From Nocardia exalbida NBRC 100660 (GTDB lineage: Bacteria > Actinomycetota > Actinomycetes > Mycobacteriales > Mycobacteriaceae), in the NCBI RefSeq assembly GCF_000308575.1, contig NZ_BAFZ01000061.1:62001-126000 (forward strand): a stretch of DNA of 64,000 nucleotides. Reading direction: 5' to 3'. The notes under the pieces are model-generated. The model was not told where the DNA came from. It worked only from the letters and a program-made list of their open reading frames with translations, and searched no databases. Below, piece by piece: positions 24,568 through 32,998 of the stretch; position 1 is the first letter of the stretch; the number at the start of each line of letters is the position of its first letter. The position numbers and the translations under genes were made by a program.

Positions 24568-25446
24568 ATGTCGGTCAAGCACCCGGTCGTCGCGATCACC
24601 GGATCCTCCGGGGCGGGGACCTCCAGCGTGACCCGGACCTTCCAGGAGATCTTCCGCCGCGAGGGGATCACCGCGGCCGTTGTCGAGGGCGACGCGTTCC
24701 ACCGCTACGACCGCAACGAGATGAAACTGGCCATGGCCGAGGCCGAGCAGACCCGCAATCTGCGGTTCTCGCATTTCGGTGAGGAAGCCAACCTGCTGAA
24801 AGAACTGGAGACGCTGTTCCGCGACTACGGCGAGACCGGCGTCGGGACCGTGCGCCGATACCTGCACGACGAGACCGAGGCCAAGCCCTACGGCCAGTCA
24901 CCGGGGACCTTCACGCCGTGGGAGGAATTGACGCCGGGCAGCGATCTGCTGTTCTACGAGGGCCTGCACGGCGCGGCGGTCACCTCCACGGTCGATGTGG
25001 CCCGGTACACCGATCTGCTGGTCGGCGTCGTGCCGATCATCAACCTGGAGTGGATTCAGAAGGTGATCCGGGACAAGACCGAGCGCGGCTACTCCAGCGA
25101 GGCCGTGATCGACACGATCCTGCGGCGGATGCCGGACTACGTCACCTACATCTGCCCGCAATTCTCCCGCACCTACGTCAACTTCCAGCGCGTGCCGACG
25201 GTGGACACGTCCAATCCGTTCATCGCGCGCACCATTCCGACGGCCGACGAGAGTTTCGTGGTGATCCGGTTCGCCGATCCGAAGGTGATCGACTTCCCCT
25301 ATCTGCTGTCGATGCTGCACGACTCGTTCATGTCGCGGTCGAACTGCATCGTCGTCCCCGGCGGCAAGATGGAGCTGGCCATGCAGCTGATCTTCACGCC
25401 GCTGATCCTGCGGTTGATGGACAAGCGGCCGAAACGGTCGTACTGA
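24568..25446 (+). CDS. cbbP: phosphoribulokinase
   Basis: 292 residues, the bacterial (short) PRK type. Phosphorylates ribulose-5-phosphate with ATP to give the RuBisCO substrate. The P-loop is VAITGSSGAGTSSVT near residue 8, with VVEGDAFHRYDR following. The LLFYEGLHGA strand carries the catalytic-base region, and NLEWIQKVIRDKTERGYS is family-specific. GAGGAG lies just before the ATG. As RuBisCO and PRK are the two defining Calvin-cycle enzymes, the operon is functionally complete for the pathway-specific steps. Confidence 0.96.
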   Translation: MSVKHPVVAITGSSGAGTSSVTRTFQEIFRREGITAAVVEGDAFHRYDRNEMKLAMAEAEQTRNLRFSHFGEEANLLKELETLFRDYGETGVGTVRRYLHDETEAKPYGQSPGTFTPWEELTPGSDLLFYEGLHGAAVTSTVDVARYTDLLVGVVPIINLEWIQKVIRDKTERGYSSEAVIDTILRRMPDYVTYICPQFSRTYVNFQRVPTVDTSNPFIARTIPTADESFVVIRFADPKVIDFPYLLSMLHDSFMSRSNCIVVPGGKMELAMQLIFTPLILRLMDKRPKRSY

Positions 25447-25482
25447 GGGATGGTGCGGCCGGTGCCGCGCGCGCCGTCGGCG

Positions 25483-26718
25483 TCAGTCGGGCAGGAGCGG
25501 GACCGAGAGGCCCTCACCCCGGTGCAGGAGGGTCGCGCGGGTGACGACGGCGGAGCCGAAGCGCTTGCGCAAGTCGTCGAGGGTCGCGTCGAGGGTGCCG
25601 GTGGCGCGGGCCTCGAAGGGCAGCGGGAGCTGGACGGTGCCGACGTCGTCGAGATTGGTCAGCGCCAGGCCGATCAGGGTGAGGCCGCGTTCCTGGATGA
25701 GCGGCATCGCGCCGGTGAGCAGAGCGCGGGCCGCGCACAGGATCGTCTCGGTGTGGTCGGTGGCCTGGGTGAGGGTGTGGGAGCGGGTGGCCCGGGTGAA
25801 ATCGTCGAAACGCATCCTCAGCACCACCGTTCGGCACACCCGGTCGGCGGCGCGCAGCCGCCTGCCCAGCCGATCGGTGAGCCCGTGCAGGTAGGCCTCG
25901 ATCTCGTCGGGAGGACGGCGCTTGCGCCCGAGGGCGCGCTGGGCGCCGATCGAACGCCGCCGCCTGCCGGTCTCGACGCGCCGCGGATCCCGCGCCCAGG
26001 ACAGGGCATAGAGGTGGCGGGCGGCGGCGGGACCGAGTATCGCCCGCAGCGGGCGCTCGCCGAGTTCGGCCAGCTGACCGACGCGGGTGATGCCGTGCTC
26101 GTGCAACGTGCGCGCGGTGACGTCGCCGACACCCCAGAGTCTCTCCACCGGCAGCGGATGCAGGAACTCCAATTCGCCATCCGGCGGGACCAGCCGCAAC
26201 CCGTCGGGCTTGGCGACCGCGCTGGCCACCTTGGCGAGGAACTTGGTGCGGGCGATGCCCACCGAGATGGGCAAGCCGACAAGGTCGCGGACTTGCGCGC
26301 GCAGCCGCGTCGCGATGGCGACCGGCTCGCCCGCGATCCGGCGCAGGCCGCCGACGTCGAGAAAGGCCTCGTCGATGGAGATGCCCTCCACCACGGGCGT
26401 GGTGTCGCGGAAGATCTCGAAGACGGCCTTGCTCGCCTCGGCGTAGGCCGACATCCGCGGCGGCACCACGATCGCGTGCGGGCACAACCGGCGCGCCTGC
26501 CCGCCGTTCATCGGGGTGCGCACCCCGAATGCCTTCGCCTCATAGCTCGCCGCCAGGACCACGCCGCCGCCGACGATCACCGGCTTGCCGCGCAGCCGCG
26601 GGTCGTCACGCTGCTCGACCGAGGCGTAGAACGAGTCGAGGTCGGCATGCAGGATCGATGCCTCCGGCCGCGCGAGTATCCGGGGCCTGCGGGGGACGGA
26701 CGCATCGGACACGAACAT
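25483..26718 (-). CDS. dinB: DNA polymerase IV (Y-family, DinB)
   Basis: 411 residues. Error-prone translesion polymerase. Catalytic acidic motifs are ILHADLDSFYASVEQRDDP near residue 21 and GISIDEAFLDVGG near residue 120. SYEAKAFGVRTPM is the fingers motif. HhH repeats and a little-finger domain follow. VQLPLPFE, about 50 residues from the end, resembles a beta-clamp-binding peptide. ATG 26718 lies inside a LexA-type box, so transcription probably starts at or next to the ATG; otherwise the true start is a little downstream. It is convergent with cbbP and unrelated to it. Confidence 0.93.
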   Translation of the reverse strand: MFVSDASVPRRPRILARPEASILHADLDSFYASVEQRDDPRLRGKPVIVGGGVVLAASYEAKAFGVRTPMNGGQARRLCPHAIVVPPRMSAYAEASKAVFEIFRDTTPVVEGISIDEAFLDVGGLRRIAGEPVAIATRLRAQVRDLVGLPISVGIARTKFLAKVASAVAKPDGLRLVPPDGELEFLHPLPVERLWGVGDVTARTLHEHGITRVGQLAELGERPLRAILGPAAARHLYALSWARDPRRVETGRRRRSIGAQRALGRKRRPPDEIEAYLHGLTDRLGRRLRAADRVCRTVVLRMRFDDFTRATRSHTLTQATDHTETILCAARALLTGAMPLIQERGLTLIGLALTNLDDVGTVQLPLPFEARATGTLDATLDDLRKRFGSAVVTRATLLHRGEGLSVPLLPD

Positions 26719-26725
26719 ATGTTCG
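26712..26725. promoter_or_regulatory. LexA (SOS) box over the dinB start
   Basis: CGAACATATGTTCG is a perfect 14-bp palindrome matching the core of the actinobacterial/Gram-positive SOS box TCGAAC-N4-GTTCGA; only the outermost base on each side differs. It overlaps the proposed dinB ATG. This suggests LexA repression of the polymerase and damage induction, an inference from the site. Confidence 0.65.
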
Positions 26726-26818
26726 CATAAGCCTCCGTCCGGCGTGTCGAACTCCCCGTGCGGCTCGGAGTAACCGCCGAGGCGCCCGAGAGCCGGCATC
26801 AGAGGTGGGGGCGAAGGC

Positions 26819-28036
26819 TTACCAGTACTGATGTCGCTTTCCGTCGGTGTCGGCGATGAAGATGACCGCATCGGCGCCGTCCAGATCCGCCGGGGTGAGC
26901 GGAATGTGGCCTGGCACGAAAGGTGCGCTCGTGCCGATCGACGGAGCGAGCGCGTCGCGCAGGGCCTGCGCCGGGAACAGGGCGCGGCGGGAGGTCGCCT
27001 CGGCCAGCACGCGCTGGAGGGTGCCCGGCTCACTGTCAGGACTGGCGTCGGTTGCCACGAACACGTAGCGCTCGCCGAGGGTGAGTTCGACGAGCGCGCC
27101 GGCGCTGCCCCAGTTCGCCTCGCCACGGCCGATCGGCGTGTGGGACTGCACGCGCTGCAAGTGCGCGTTGTGCGCGAACACCAGGCTCGGTCCGCGTCGC
27201 TGCTCCTGCGCGACGATCGCGAGCAGATTCTCGGCCATCATCTCGGCGCGCACGCTGAGCAGGGTCGCGATGCGATCGGGTGCGGAACCGGCCATGGCCG
27301 CGTGGTAGCGCAGCAGGCCCTGGGCGGTGCGCGCGTGCGCGAGGGCGTGGTCGTAGCCGGTCGGGTCGGCGCGACGCAGGCCGGGTGCCGCGCGGTGCAG
27401 CGCGCAGGCGAGATCGTCCGCGACGACCCGCAGGGCACGGGCGCGGTCAGAGTCTCCGATGGACGCAGCCGGGTCGTACATGGCCGCCTGGTTCGTCCAG
27501 TCCGCGTCCTCGCCGAGCAGTGCGTCAAGGTCGCGGACCGATCCGGGCCGCAGCGCCGCGGGCAGATAGTCGGTGACCGAGAACAGTGCGCGTCGCGGAC
27601 TCGGCGCGCCGGAGTGCTCCACCGGAGCGTCGAAGCCGTGGAAGCGAACCCGGTCCGACGGCGCGCGGGTGGCGTTGTGCGTGCGGAGCCATTCGACGAG
27701 TTCGCGGTTGCCCGGCACCGCGCCGAACCCGTGGCTGAACCCGGTCGCGAGCACCGTGTCGAGGTCCGCGGTGGCCCCCGCCACGTAGTCGTCGACAACC
27801 GCCGCGGCGAAGACATCGGTCTCCAGCACGATCGACCGGTACCCCCGTTCGACGAGGTGACAGAGGATCTCGTTGCGTAACAACGGGAACGCCTCGACCC
27901 CGTGCGTCGGCTCGCCGAGAGCCAGCAGTGCCGTCGGCTCGGTCCGCGCGCCGAGCAGTTCGTCGAGGGCACGGCCCAGGCTTGCCGGGTCGTCGAGCTG
28001 GCGGCCGATGGCACGCAGTGCTGCGGCAGTGGACAT
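26819..28036 (-). CDS. erythromycin esterase family protein
   Basis: 405 residues. It matches the EreA/EreB-like fold family: LLALGEPTHGVEAFPLLRNE, near residue 38, holds the conserved E-x-x-H, and SLVFAHNAHLQR and SIVLETDVFAA follow. Some members hydrolyse macrolide lactones, but many actinobacterial homologues have no shown resistance activity, so the substrate is open. It is divergent from a tandem-domain MerR regulator across a 113-bp gap. That arrangement, an esterase with a TioE-like regulator, suggests ligand-induced expression. Confidence 0.85.
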   Translation of the reverse strand: MSTAAALRAIGRQLDDPASLGRALDELLGARTEPTALLALGEPTHGVEAFPLLRNEILCHLVERGYRSIVLETDVFAAAVVDDYVAGATADLDTVLATGFSHGFGAVPGNRELVEWLRTHNATRAPSDRVRFHGFDAPVEHSGAPSPRRALFSVTDYLPAALRPGSVRDLDALLGEDADWTNQAAMYDPAASIGDSDRARALRVVADDLACALHRAAPGLRRADPTGYDHALAHARTAQGLLRYHAAMAGSAPDRIATLLSVRAEMMAENLLAIVAQEQRRGPSLVFAHNAHLQRVQSHTPIGRGEANWGSAGALVELTLGERYVFVATDASPDSEPGTLQRVLAEATSRRALFPAQALRDALAPSIGTSAPFVPGHIPLTPADLDGADAVIFIADTDGKRHQYW

Positions 28037-28082
28037 GAAGCACCCCTTTCCGAAGGAACTGCCCTCGACAGTATCGTTGAAT

Positions 28083-28105
28083 ATTCGAGTGAAACTTTCG
28101 CGAAT
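28083..28105. promoter_or_regulatory. candidate MerR operator between esterase and regulator genes
   Basis: Within the divergent gap lie a 9-bp palindrome GAAACTTTC (28091-28099) and outer arms ATTCG and CGAAT (28083-28087, 28101-28105). MerR proteins bind dyads inside long promoter spacers. The dyad is suggestive, but the promoter hexamers around it are not clear. Confidence 0.4.
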
Positions 28106-28149
28106 GATCCCTGGTATTCAGAGATCAAAGCCTCAAACGGAGGTGTGAG

Positions 28150-28860
28150 CTGCGGCCGATCGACCTCGCCCGGGAACACGGCTTGTCCGCACAGGCGATC
28201 CGCAACTACGACGACGCGGGCATCCTTCCGCCCGGCGAGCGCAGCGAGACCGGGTACCGGCGCTACACGGCCCTGCACGCCCAGGCGCTGCGCGCCTTCC
28301 TCGCATTGCGCGCAGGCCACGGGCACCGGCAGGCGACGGACATCATGCGCGCGACCAACCGCGGCGACTCCGAATCCGCCTACCGGCTCATCGATGCCGC
28401 GCACGTCGCGCTGCTCACCGAACGCGACACCCGCACCGAGGTCGCGACGGCCCTGGGCGGCCTGGCCCGCACGATGCCTACTCCTGTTCACGGCCGACCC
28501 CTGACCGTCGGCGAACTCGCGCGCCGGCTCGGCGTGCACGCGGCGACACTGCGCATGTGGGAGTCCCACGGCATCCTGCGCCCCGACCGTGACCGGGCGA
28601 CGGGTTACCGCCACTACGGACCGGACTGCGTACGCGACGCCGAGATCGCCCGACAGCTGCGCCGGGGCGGCTACCGGCTGTCCCAGGTCGCGCGGTTCGT
28701 CGAGTCGCTGCGCGCGGCGGGCGGGGCGGACGCGTTGAGCGCCTTCCTCGACTCCTGGCAGGACCGGTTGACCATGCGCAGCCGCAATCTCCTCGCCGGC
28801 GCGGCCCAGCTCGATACCTACCTCGCCATGCTCGATCGGACGCCGCGCGACCCGGTGTGA
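28150..28860 (+). CDS. MerR-family regulator with two tandem HTH domains (TioE-like), CTG start
   Basis: 236 residues. Two MerR-type winged-helix units are visible: LAREHGLSAQAIRNYDDAG with TGYRRY at residues ~5-40, and LTVGELARRLGVHAATLRMW with TGYRHY at ~118-158. The normal family has one. The frame has no ATG or GTG before the first HTH. CTG 28150 sits six bases after a perfect GGAGG and begins the protein exactly where the HTH requires. TTG 28183 would delete helix 1, so CTG initiation is the best reading. It is divergent from the esterase gene, its likely target. Confidence 0.8.
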   Translation: MRPIDLAREHGLSAQAIRNYDDAGILPPGERSETGYRRYTALHAQALRAFLALRAGHGHRQATDIMRATNRGDSESAYRLIDAAHVALLTERDTRTEVATALGGLARTMPTPVHGRPLTVGELARRLGVHAATLRMWESHGILRPDRDRATGYRHYGPDCVRDAEIARQLRRGGYRLSQVARFVESLRAAGGADALSAFLDSWQDRLTMRSRNLLAGAAQLDTYLAMLDRTPRDPV

Positions 28861-28999
28861 GGGCACCGCCCCAGTCGTGCAAGGCATCCGGCAGCCCTGG
28901 TCGGCGCGGACGGATCTACTGGTTGCCTCCGTAGTAACCGGCCGTAACCGGTACCCTGTTCCCACGACGGGGCACAGCTCGGATGAGGGAGTCGGTACG

Positions 29000-29380
29000 G
29001 TGCGTGGATTCGGGGATCTGGAGGCGGTGATCATGGACCGCATCTGGGATCAGGACGCAGAGGACACAACGGTGCGCGAGATCTTCGACGACCTGTCGGC
29101 TCAGCGCGACATCGCCTATACGACGGTGATGTCGACCATGGACAACCTGCATCGCAAGGGCTGGCTGGCACGCGAACGCGCCGGTAAGGCCTATCGATAT
29201 TGGCCGACGCTCACCCGGGAGGAGCACAGCGCCCGGCTCATGCTCGAAGCGCTGGGTTCCGGCGGACGCTCCGATCTGGTGCTCAGTCATTTCGTCGATC
29301 GGATCAGCGCCGAGGAGTCGGCCGGGCTGCGTGCCGCGCTGCGCAGACTCGCGGCGCGCAAGTCACCAGAAGTCCCGTGA
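29000..29380 (+). CDS. BlaI/MecI/CopY-family transcriptional repressor
   Basis: 126 residues. Winged-helix repressor: FGDLEAVIMDRIWDQ, then AYTTVMSTMDNLHRKGWL as the recognition helix region, and a C-terminal dimer helix with HFVDRISAEESAGLR. Homologues such as M. tuberculosis BlaI (Rv1846c) repress beta-lactamase and respiratory genes. GTG 29000 has GAGGGAG upstream. It overlaps the M56 peptidase gene by 4 bp, the classic sensor/repressor pair. The 139-bp upstream gap holds CTAC-N11-GTAG and a repeated TAACCGG, possible operator elements. No beta-lactamase gene is nearby. Confidence 0.88.
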   Translation: MRGFGDLEAVIMDRIWDQDAEDTTVREIFDDLSAQRDIAYTTVMSTMDNLHRKGWLARERAGKAYRYWPTLTREEHSARLMLEALGSGGRSDLVLSHFVDRISAEESAGLRAALRRLAARKSPEVP

Positions 29381-30327
29381 ACCTTGCCATCGCCCTGACG
29401 CTGTACGGCAGCGTCGTGGCCACTTTCGGTCCGCCCGTACTGCGCAGTCTGACCCATCGCGGCATCGCGCCGCGGCTGGGCGTGATCGCCTGGGTCGTCG
29501 CGATCGTCGGCGCCCTGAGCGCCTGGGGGATCGCCGCGACGGTGGTGACCATCGAGTTCGCCACCTACTGGGGACATCCGAAGGACGCGCTGCGCTCCTG
29601 CGTGTCGTTCCTGTGGACGCCCATGCATGTGCACGGCGCCGCGGCCACCCGGGCGGCCACATTCGCCGTAGCGGCGCTGGTGGCCACCGGCACGGTGGCG
29701 CTCATCGCGCGCGCGGTGGGTGTCGTGGTCGACATGCGCAGGCGCACCAGCGTCCACGCCAGGGCCGTCCGCCTGGTCGGCAGGCCGGTGCCGGGCATCG
29801 GGGCGGTCGTGCTCGATTCGCCGGAGCGGCAGGTGTATTGCGTGCCGGGACGGCCCGACACCATCGTGGTCACCACCGCCGCGCTGGACGTGCTGGACGA
29901 CGACCAGCTCGCCGCGGTGCTCGCGCACGAGCGCGCGCACCTGTCCGGCAGGCACGCGGCGTTGTCGGCGGTGCTGCGCGCGGTGGCCACCACGCTGCCG
30001 GGACTGCGCTTGTTCACCGTCGGTGCGGCGGAGATCGCCCGGCTGCTGGAGATGTGCGCCGACGACAAGGCCGCCGACGAGCACGGTTCGCTGCCGTTAC
30101 TGGGCGGGTTGCTGGCGATCGTCGGCATCGTCGAGCCCGCGCCCCCGGGTGCGCTGGCCGCGGCGGGCACGGCGGTCCTGGCCCGCGCCGAGCGGCTGGC
30201 CGACCCGGTCGGCGCGATCCGGCGGGCGACCACCCGCACCGCCCTGCTCGGCGTGATCGCGATGACCGTGACCGGGTCGGCGCTGGCGGCCGCGACGGTG
30301 GCCGGTGTCGGCGCGCTGCTGAGCTGA
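29377..30327 (+). CDS. M56-family membrane zinc metallopeptidase (BlaR1-like, no sensor domain)
   Basis: 316 residues. Several transmembrane helices flank a cytoplasmic zinc protease domain with LAHERAHLSGRH (HExxH) near residue 187 and a downstream EMCADDKAAD acidic ligand motif. It lacks the C-terminal penicillin-binding sensor of BlaR1, as do many actinobacterial members. It probably cleaves or inactivates the BlaI-like repressor encoded just upstream, with which it is translationally coupled (GTGA). The inducing signal is unknown. Confidence 0.88.
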   Translation: MNLAIALTLYGSVVATFGPPVLRSLTHRGIAPRLGVIAWVVAIVGALSAWGIAATVVTIEFATYWGHPKDALRSCVSFLWTPMHVHGAAATRAATFAVAALVATGTVALIARAVGVVVDMRRRTSVHARAVRLVGRPVPGIGAVVLDSPERQVYCVPGRPDTIVVTTAALDVLDDDQLAAVLAHERAHLSGRHAALSAVLRAVATTLPGLRLFTVGAAEIARLLEMCADDKAADEHGSLPLLGGLLAIVGIVEPAPPGALAAAGTAVLARAERLADPVGAIRRATTRTALLGVIAMTVTGSALAAATVAGVGALLS

Positions 30328-30345
30328 GTGGGAGAAGGAGCGCGC

Positions 30346-31455
30346 GTGCGGGCCACCTGGGATCAAGTCTTCGCTTGGCGCCTGGATCGTCAGTATGTCC
30401 GGTCCCGTGCGGACGAGGGCGCGATAGCCATCGCCGGGCGTTTGTGCGGCGTGCAGGCCCAGGTCGCCTCCGCGGCGGAACTGGCGGTCGGGCTGCGCAG
30501 CACGAAACCGGAACCGGGTGGGCTGGTTCGCGCGCTCGGCGACGGCGCGCTGATGAAGACCTGGGCGATGCGCGGCACGCTGCACGCGCTCACTCCGGAT
30601 CTGGCCGCCGCCTGCCTCGCGCTGATCGGCTCGGCACGCACCTGGGAGAAGCCCGCCTGGCAGAAGAACTTCGGCGCCTCGCCCGCGGAGGTGGCCGCGC
30701 TGGCCGAGGCGGTCGCCGAGGTGCTCGACGGCGCGGTGCTCACCCGCGAGGAACTGGTCGAGGCGCTGGTGTCCGAGCCGGGCTTCCACCGGCTCGGCGA
30801 GGAATTGCGCTCCGGCTGGGGCGCGCTGCTCAAACCCCTGGCCTGGCAAGGGGTGCTCTGCCACGGTCCGTCGCGGGGCGCCAAGGTGACGTTCGCCCGT
30901 CCCGCCCAGCTGGTGCGCGACTGGCCCGGCCTGCCCGAGCCGGAGGCCGCGGCGCCTGCGGCGATCCTCGGCTATCTCGGCGCCTACGGCCCGGCGACGC
31001 CGGAGACCTTCGACGCCTGGCTCAGCCGCAACAGTCTGCGCAAATCCACGGTGCGGCGCTGGTTCGCCGAGTTGGGTGACCTGCTCACCGAAGTCGATGT
31101 GGAGGGCCGCCGCGGCTTCCTGCCGACCGATCAGGTCGACGCGCTGGCCGCCGCCGCGCCGAGCGCAACGGTGCACCTGCTCGGCGCCTTCGACCAGTAC
31201 GTGCTGGGACCGGGCACCGGTGACACCGTCGCGCTGCCCGCCGCCCACCGTGCGAAGGTGAGCCGGACCGCGGGCTGGATCTCACCGATCGTCGTCGTGG
31301 GCGGGCGTATCGCGGGCACTTGGGAACTCACCGAGGACGCCGTCGAGATCACCATGTTCGACGACGCGCCGTTGCCGAAGCGGGGGCTGGACGCCGCTGT
31401 CGCGCACGTGGCGCTGACCGCAGGGCGCGAAAGCCTTACGGTGCGGGCCGCGTAG
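30346..31455 (+). CDS. winged-helix DNA-binding protein, AlkZ-like family
   Basis: 369 residues of the HTH_42/AlkZ-like family, with HALTPD following WAMRGTLHAL and a C-terminal AFDQYVLGPG segment. Characterised members are DNA glycosylases that unhook interstrand crosslinks; many genomic members are uncharacterised. The catalytic QxQ motif of AlkZ appears as GVQAQVAS near residue 40, consistent with activity. GTG 30346 is preferred for GGAGAAGGAG just upstream. The gene starts 18 bp after the M56 gene, so it may be co-transcribed with the BlaI pair. Confidence 0.82.
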   Translation: MRATWDQVFAWRLDRQYVRSRADEGAIAIAGRLCGVQAQVASAAELAVGLRSTKPEPGGLVRALGDGALMKTWAMRGTLHALTPDLAAACLALIGSARTWEKPAWQKNFGASPAEVAALAEAVAEVLDGAVLTREELVEALVSEPGFHRLGEELRSGWGALLKPLAWQGVLCHGPSRGAKVTFARPAQLVRDWPGLPEPEAAAPAAILGYLGAYGPATPETFDAWLSRNSLRKSTVRRWFAELGDLLTEVDVEGRRGFLPTDQVDALAAAAPSATVHLLGAFDQYVLGPGTGDTVALPAAHRAKVSRTAGWISPIVVVGGRIAGTWELTEDAVEITMFDDAPLPKRGLDAAVAHVALTAGRESLTVRAA

Positions 31456-31553
31456 CGATGCAGCGGGGGCCACATAGATTCCCGGACCGGCGATTCCAGC
31501 GCCTCAGCCGCTGAGCCGTCGCCTCACGCAGACCCGGCGGATCAAGCGACGGA

Positions 31554-32984
31554 TCAGACGACGGCCGACTCGGTGGCCGATTCCGGTTGCACGGCGGCGG
31601 GTTTCGGCATGCGGGCGGCTACGCCGACCACACCGGCCAGCACCGCGACCGCGGCCGTCACGTACCACCCGCGCCGGAACGCCTCCAGTGTCGCTTCCGG
31701 ATCGGCGGGTGAGCCGAGCACGGCGACCAGCACCGCGACCCCGACCGCGAGACCGATCTGGCGCGCCATGCTCAACACGGCCGACCCGGTGGCGAACCGC
31801 TGTGGCGGCAGTCCGCTGGTGCCGGCCGCGAAGGCGGTCGGCAGGGTGAGGCCGACACCGATGCCGCTGACCACCATGCCGCCGAGCAAGCCGCCGACGT
31901 AGTCCGGTGTCGAGGTGATCGCCCGCGCCCACCACAGCATGCCCGCACCGAAGATTATCCCGCCCGCCGCGATGACCGGCCCGGCGCCGATCCGCCCGAT
32001 CAGCCGCCCCGCCAGGATCGCGATCACCGGCACCATCAGCGGGCCTGGCGCGACGGCCAGACCGGTGCGTATCGCCGACCAGCCCCACACGTTCTGCGCC
32101 CACAGCACCACCGACAGCAGCATCGCGCCGAAGGCGACGTTGAAGAAGACGGCGTTGCCGGTCATCCAGGCGAAGTTGGGTGCGCGCAGCAGTGCCGGAT
32201 CCACCACGGGGCTGTGGTGCCGCGCCGAGGAGACCACGAACGCCATCGTCAACAGTGCCGCCACGGCGAACGCGGTGAGCACGCCCGCCGACGACCACCC
32301 CCAGTCCGTACCCTTCACCAGTCCGAGCACCAGCCCGGCGATCGCGCCGACCAACAGCGCCGCACCGAACAGGTCGGGCATCCGCCCGCCGTCGCCTTCG
32401 GGATCGGGCAGCATCCGCACGCCGAGGACCACCGCGATCAAGCCGAACGGCACGTTGACCAGAAACACCCAGCGCCAGCCGAATTCGACGAGCAGCCCGC
32501 CCAGCACCGGGCCGAGCGCCGCGCCGAGGCCGCCGAAGGCGACCCACAGCCGCACCGCCGCGGCACGGCGCTGCGGCGGTGCGGCCGCGAGCACCAAGCC
32601 GAGCGAGGCGGGCGTCAGCAGCGCCCCGCCGACGGCCTGCAGGACGCGGAACAGCACCAGCGACCCGACGTCCCAGGCGGTCGCGCACAGTGCCGAGCCG
32701 GCCACGAATATCACCAACCCCAGCAGGAACGTGGTTCGAATGCTGCGGCGGTCGCCGAGTCGTCCTGCCGGGACCAGCAGTGCGGCGAACACGATCGCAT
32801 AGGCGTTGAGCACCCAGGACAGCCCGGAGATCCGCGCTCCGCCGAGATCGGCGGACATGTCCGGAAGGGCGACGTTGACAATGAACAGATCCAGGCTCGA
32901 CAGCAGTACGCCGATCGAGACGACGGCGAGCACGACCCGGAAGTCGGCGGCGGCCCGGTTCGGCGCCGCGGCAGGGGATGGCAT
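31554..32984 (-). CDS. MFS transporter, DHA2 (14-helix) drug-exporter type
   Basis: 476 residues with about 14 hydrophobic helices. Motif A is LLVPAGRLGDRRSIR and motif C-like GLGAALGPVLGGLLVEFGWRWVF sits in helix 5, both typical of proton-driven multidrug exporters. DLFIVNVALPDM in helix 1 is the family D1 motif. ATG 32984 lies 14 bp after the thioesterase stop, so both are likely one transcript under the divergent HxlR regulator. The substrate is unknown. Confidence 0.9.
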   Translation of the reverse strand: MPSPAAAPNRAAADFRVVLAVVSIGVLLSSLDLFIVNVALPDMSADLGGARISGLSWVLNAYAIVFAALLVPAGRLGDRRSIRTTFLLGLVIFVAGSALCATAWDVGSLVLFRVLQAVGGALLTPASLGLVLAAAPPQRRAAAVRLWVAFGGLGAALGPVLGGLLVEFGWRWVFLVNVPFGLIAVVLGVRMLPDPEGDGGRMPDLFGAALLVGAIAGLVLGLVKGTDWGWSSAGVLTAFAVAALLTMAFVVSSARHHSPVVDPALLRAPNFAWMTGNAVFFNVAFGAMLLSVVLWAQNVWGWSAIRTGLAVAPGPLMVPVIAILAGRLIGRIGAGPVIAAGGIIFGAGMLWWARAITSTPDYVGGLLGGMVVSGIGVGLTLPTAFAAGTSGLPPQRFATGSAVLSMARQIGLAVGVAVLVAVLGSPADPEATLEAFRRGWYVTAAVAVLAGVVGVAARMPKPAAVQPESATESAVV

Positions 32985-32998
32985 TGGTCTTCTCCGTT

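Noticed and set aside
28145..28504. GTG 28145 as the start of the MerR gene
   Set aside because: It is in a different frame from the HTH-encoding sequence and yields a low-complexity shadow peptide.
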